Assembly (NCBI RefSeq): GCF_000315015.1
Contig: NZ_BAEP01000070.1
Location: 62,001-126,000, forward strand
Source of the DNA: Paraglaciecola mesophila KMM 241
GTDB taxonomy: Bacteria > Pseudomonadota > Gammaproteobacteria > Enterobacterales > Alteromonadaceae
Reading direction: 5' to 3'
DNA: 64,000 nucleotides
The notes below the pieces were generated by a model. The model saw only the letters and a program-made list of their open reading frames with translations, did not search any database and was not told the DNA's origin. Positions 60,743 through 64,000 of this stretch are shown one piece after another; position 1 is the first letter of the stretch; each line of letters opens with the position of its first letter. Both the position numbers and the translations under genes were made by a program.

Positions 60743-63058
60743 TTATTTTTGCCTTCGCCAAAACACACTGGCTAACGCGGGTAGTACTATAATCGCCCCC
60801 ATCATATTTACGATAAACATGAACGTGAGCAATATACCCATGTCCATTTGGAATTTAAGCGATGAGAATACCCAAGTACTTACGCCAACGGCTAGGGTTG
60901 CACCTGTAAACAATACGGCACTGCCGCGCTCTTTAAGTGCTTCAAAGTACGCTTGACGCACAGCCATACCCGCTTTTAATTTAGCATTCATAGTCGATAA
61001 GATATAAATACCGTAATCAACACCGATACCCACGCCTAGCGCAATAACCGGCAATGTCGAGACCGTTAAACCAATTTGCAGATACGTCATCAGCGCCTGG
61101 GCTAATACCGATACCACATACAAAGGAATAACTACCGCAAGTGTTGCGCGTAATGACTTAAAGCTCAACAAGCATAATAGGATAACGGCCCCGAACACGT
61201 ATAACATCATAGGATCTTGAGACGCTTCAACCGCTTCATTTTGAGCGGCCATGACCCCAATAGGCCCTGATGCTAATTTGAACTGCAATTCAGGTGTCTC
61301 GAAATCAACGCGATAGGCTTTCACTGCATCAACCACACGATTAATTGTTTCTGCTTTGTGATCTTCCATAAACAGAATAATCGGCATCACAGAACAATCA
61401 CCATTTAACAAACCCGATGAGGTATCAACCCGCGCGATATCTTGAACTAAAGTCTGTTGATTGCGCGGAAGTACGCGCCATTTAGCATTTCCTTCGTTGT
61501 AGCCCGCATTAATAATTTTAGCTACCGAGGCTAAGCTAACTGCAGATTGCACACCTTCGATATTGCTCATGCGCCATTGTAATTCGTCAATTGAATTCAT
61601 CACATCATAGGATGTACAGGCATCTTTGGTCGCTTCGACCAGAATCGACATGTAATCAGTGCTGATTTCATATTTGTCAGTAATCAAAAACGTGTCTTGA
61701 TTGTAACGAGACGATGCATGAAGCGCAGGCGCGCCAGCGTGCAAATCACCAATCTTCATTTTTTGGGCTTGCATCCAACCGAAACCAAACAAGCCCGCGG
61801 TGACAACAAGTATAACAATCGCCACTTTTGGGCTAGAACATGCCGCGATCCAATCCCAAAATTTATCTGCCCGATTTTCCTTACCCGCAAACTTTTGCTT
61901 ATATTTATCGCTAAATTTAACGAAAGACATCAGCACAGGTAGTAATAATAGATTGGTTAAAATGATAACCGCCACACCCATACTTGCCGTAATAGCAAGC
62001 TCGCGAATGATACCAATATCGATAACCAATAATGTCATAAAGCCAATCGTGTCAGACAATAGCGCGACGCCGCCAGGTATTAATAAGGTGGTAAAGGCGA
62101 GCTTAGCGGCGTTTAGTGACGTACTGCCTTTAGTGACTTCTTTGCCCACAGAATTGATCATTTGTACGCCGTGGCTAATCCCAATGGCAAAGACTAAGAA
62201 AGGCACCAATATCGACATGGGGTCTAAACCGAAACCCAGTAACGTGAGCAACCCCATCTGCCAAATTACCGCAATGATTGAACACAACAGCGGTAAGACG
62301 GTCAACATCAGCGATTTACAGAAGAAGTAAACGAGCACGGCGGTGATAGCTATAGCGATGGCAAAAAACACCAATACGTCTTTAGCACCATTGGCCACGT
62401 CGCCAATCATCTTTGCAAAGCCGATAATATGAATTGAGATATCGTCGGTCTCAAACTGACCACGAAGCTGAGTTTCGAGTTCGTCCGCTAAGGCCAAGGT
62501 ATCGAGCTTCTCACCTGTTTCAGGATCCAAATCTAATAGTTTTGCATTGACCATCGCACACTGATAATCATCAGACACCAAACTGCCGACAATACCGGCC
62601 TTTTCAATGTTGGATGACACTTTATCTAAGCCACGTTGCTCAGAAGAATTGAAATCAGCAGGGATAACCGGACCACCTGCGAAACCGCCCTCTACAATTT
62701 CAGTAAATCGCGTTGAGGATGAAAATAGTGATTTCACCAAAGAGCGGTCTACACCATTAATGAAAAATAACTGGTCGTGGACGTCTTTCAATGTATCAAA
62801 AAAGTTTTGATTGAAAATGTCACCGTTTGTGTCACAAACAGAGACTAAAATACTATTCGCACCACCAAAATCATTTACATGCTTCATGTAGTTCTGCATG
62901 TACTCGTGATTAAGGGGGATATTTTTGGTAAAGCCCGCGTCTAAACGAAGTTGTGACGATTGATAGCCGAGAAAAATAGTCGCTACCAAAAATAGCAACA
63001 GAACAGCGATACGGTTCTTGAAAACCAAGGATTCTAAAAATTTTATAATATTACTCAT
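60743..63058 (-). CDS. RND/MMPL family transporter
   Basis: The 771-residue protein has an N-terminal helix, a large periplasmic loop (about residues 40-220), about five helices (225-400), a second loop and a further cluster of helices (about 630-770), as in MMPL/RND permeases. The sterol-sensing-like segments FLVFAIGISHGVQMINS and VIALGVGIGVDYGIYILS hold conserved residues. The substrate is unknown; possible hydrophobic or lipid cargo is inferred. The gene starts 6 bp past the stop of the YCF48-like gene, indicating one operon. Confidence 0.88.
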   Translation of the reverse strand: MSNIIKFLESLVFKNRIAVLLLFLVATIFLGYQSSQLRLDAGFTKNIPLNHEYMQNYMKHVNDFGGANSILVSVCDTNGDIFNQNFFDTLKDVHDQLFFINGVDRSLVKSLFSSSTRFTEIVEGGFAGGPVIPADFNSSEQRGLDKVSSNIEKAGIVGSLVSDDYQCAMVNAKLLDLDPETGEKLDTLALADELETQLRGQFETDDISIHIIGFAKMIGDVANGAKDVLVFFAIAIAITAVLVYFFCKSLMLTVLPLLCSIIAVIWQMGLLTLLGFGLDPMSILVPFLVFAIGISHGVQMINSVGKEVTKGSTSLNAAKLAFTTLLIPGGVALLSDTIGFMTLLVIDIGIIRELAITASMGVAVIILTNLLLLPVLMSFVKFSDKYKQKFAGKENRADKFWDWIAACSSPKVAIVILVVTAGLFGFGWMQAQKMKIGDLHAGAPALHASSRYNQDTFLITDKYEISTDYMSILVEATKDACTSYDVMNSIDELQWRMSNIEGVQSAVSLASVAKIINAGYNEGNAKWRVLPRNQQTLVQDIARVDTSSGLLNGDCSVMPIILFMEDHKAETINRVVDAVKAYRVDFETPELQFKLASGPIGVMAAQNEAVEASQDPMMLYVFGAVILLCLLSFKSLRATLAVVIPLYVVSVLAQALMTYLQIGLTVSTLPVIALGVGIGVDYGIYILSTMNAKLKAGMAVRQAYFEALKERGSAVLFTGATLAVGVSTWVFSSLKFQMDMGILLTFMFIVNMMGAIIVLPALASVFWRRQK

Positions 63059-63064
63059 GAACGG

Positions 63065-64000
63065 CTACCGTGCTTGCTGCAAATGTTTAATGCCGTCAAC
63101 CGACACTGCGATAATTTGATTGTTGAACAACACACCATTTATAAGTGCTTGGCCGTCGCTTTGTTGCTTATAGTTAACATCGTCACCCTGCATTGTCACC
63201 ACGGCACCATTGTTACCAAGCAATACGGTACGAGACTCGTTAACGGAAACAATACCGTTCATGGATGCACTACTTCCAGCATCAACAGCTTGCCAGTTTT
63301 GTAATTCATTGTTGTAAGTAAACACGTTTCCACGCAGACCTGTGGCAATCAGATCCCCAGACTCGGTTTTGGCGATGTTGAAAAAGGAGCCATGATAGTC
63401 AATATCCATCCGTTTCCACGTGTGGCCTTTGTCTGAACTCATCGCTAACAGCCCTGCTTCTCCAGCTAGATAGACTTCATTGCCAGAAACAGAAACACTG
63501 TTTAAGTGAGGTAAAATGGCAGCGAGTTCTTCTTTGTAAAACGCTTCATCTTCAAGTCGTAATTCATTTAGATAATCTTGGTCAGCTTGATTCACAAATT
63601 CGGCGTGTAATTCGTTGCTCCATGATTTACCACCATCTTCAGTACGTAAAAACGCGCCATAGGCACCAATCGCGATACCTTCATTTTGATTAAAGAAGAC
63701 GACGTCTAACAGTGGGCGTTCTTGTTCTGGGGCGAAATGTTGTATTTCCCAATCAAGGCCATTGTTTTGAGTATGTAAAATGACGAAGTCATGACCTACT
63801 GCCCAGCCTTGTTGGCCGATGAAGTAAACGCCAGTCAAGGTCGACGTTGAAGGTACGTCCATCTGTTGCCATGCCTGGCCATCAGTCGAACGAATAATGT
63901 GCCCACGCTCACCAACTGCTATAAGTTGCTCACCGCTCTGAGCAATATCAAGTAATAAAGACTGGTCAACGAGAGGGGCTTGAAAACTGCTCTGGGCGGC
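63065..64000 (-). CDS. YCF48-like beta-propeller protein (partial, 5' end beyond window)
   Basis: The frame stays open to the window edge, so the start is outside. The visible 311 residues contain repeated propeller-like blades: VGERGHIIRSTDGQAWQQMD, QQGWAVGHDFVILHTQNNGLDWE, EGIAIGAYGAFLRTEDGGKSW and GEAGLLAMSSDKGHTWKRMD. This is the BNR/YCF48 pattern known from photosystem II assembly factors; in non-photosynthetic bacteria such proteins often accompany MMPL transporters. It may be periplasmic; the signal peptide cannot be checked. Confidence 0.83.
   Translation of the reverse strand, partial: AAQSSFQAPLVDQSLLLDIAQSGEQLIAVGERGHIIRSTDGQAWQQMDVPSTSTLTGVYFIGQQGWAVGHDFVILHTQNNGLDWEIQHFAPEQERPLLDVVFFNQNEGIAIGAYGAFLRTEDGGKSWSNELHAEFVNQADQDYLNELRLEDEAFYKEELAAILPHLNSVSVSGNEVYLAGEAGLLAMSSDKGHTWKRMDIDYHGSFFNIAKTESGDLIATGLRGNVFTYNNELQNWQAVDAGSSASMNGIVSVNESRTVLLGNNGAVVTMQGDDVNYKQQSDGQALINGVLFNNQIIAVSVDGIKHLQQAR

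Overview
The window looks like a chromosomal segment of a marine gammaproteobacterium of the order Alteromonadales, probably Alteromonadaceae (Glaciecola, Paraglaciecola or Alteromonas type). I base this on gene order: a cco cluster leading to uspE and ttcA, then later glutamate dehydrogenase GDH2, pyrD, zapC, rlmKL, uup, a DUF3466 gene, rmf and fabA. Base composition is moderate throughout. I see no tRNA, rRNA, insertion sequence, prophage or CRISPR array. The placement is by eye and no search was run.

Region 1 (1-7.6 kb) holds the end of a cbb3 cytochrome oxidase operon (ccoO partial, ccoQ, ccoP) and its assembly genes (fixH, the copper ATPase ccoI, ccoS, a TauE/SafE-like membrane protein). 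uspE and ttcA follow. No fnr gene lies between the TauE-like gene and uspE, although fnr and uspE are neighbours in relatives.

Region 2 (7.6-13.6 kb) has a RssA-type patatin protein, a DUF2987-like protein, a Bax-like glucosaminidase, a membrane protein, a LysE exporter, a Sir2 deacylase and an RpiR-family regulator.

Region 3 (13.7-21.7 kb) is the most distinctive part. A class II fumarase gene precedes a compact five-gene cluster: an amidase, a gamma-glutamyltransferase-fold hydrolase resembling oxamate amidohydrolase HpxW, a TauE/SafE permease, a PucG-like transaminase and an AllC-like allantoate amidohydrolase. Together they could convert allantoate to ureidoglycine, oxalurate, oxamate and oxalate. 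A palindrome at 15426-15443 in the presumed promoter is a candidate operator for the nearby RpiR regulator.

Region 4 (21.7-29.3 kb) carries mostly minus-strand accessory genes: a cupin, a flavin reductase, glutaminase, an acetyltransferase, a ModF-like ABC ATPase, a MarR regulator with a visible operator and promoter, an AT-rich glycosyltransferase gene and a second glyoxylate aminotransferase paralogue. A plus-strand terminator with no plus-strand gene in front of it suggests a small RNA near 29.1-29.25 kb.

Region 5 (29.2-38.7 kb) has a gamma-carbonic-anhydrase-like protein, tesB, an unusual protein kinase, rlmJ, the branched-chain 2-oxoacid dehydrogenase operon bkdA1-bkdA2-bkdB and a DUF2189 membrane protein. 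Region 6 (38.9-47.6 kb) has alaA, yfbR, a ThuA-like protein, a dGTPase related to anti-phage dGTPases, msrPQ, a LexA-boxed sulA-like gene, ychJ, a small RHH-like gene, fabA with a FabR-type operator, and a 57-residue rmf gene.

Region 7 (47.8-64 kb), all on the minus strand, has the DUF3466 protein, uup, a glutaredoxin-like protein, rlmKL, zapC, pyrD, the 1612-residue GDH2, an RND/MMPL transporter and a YCF48-like protein cut by the window edge.
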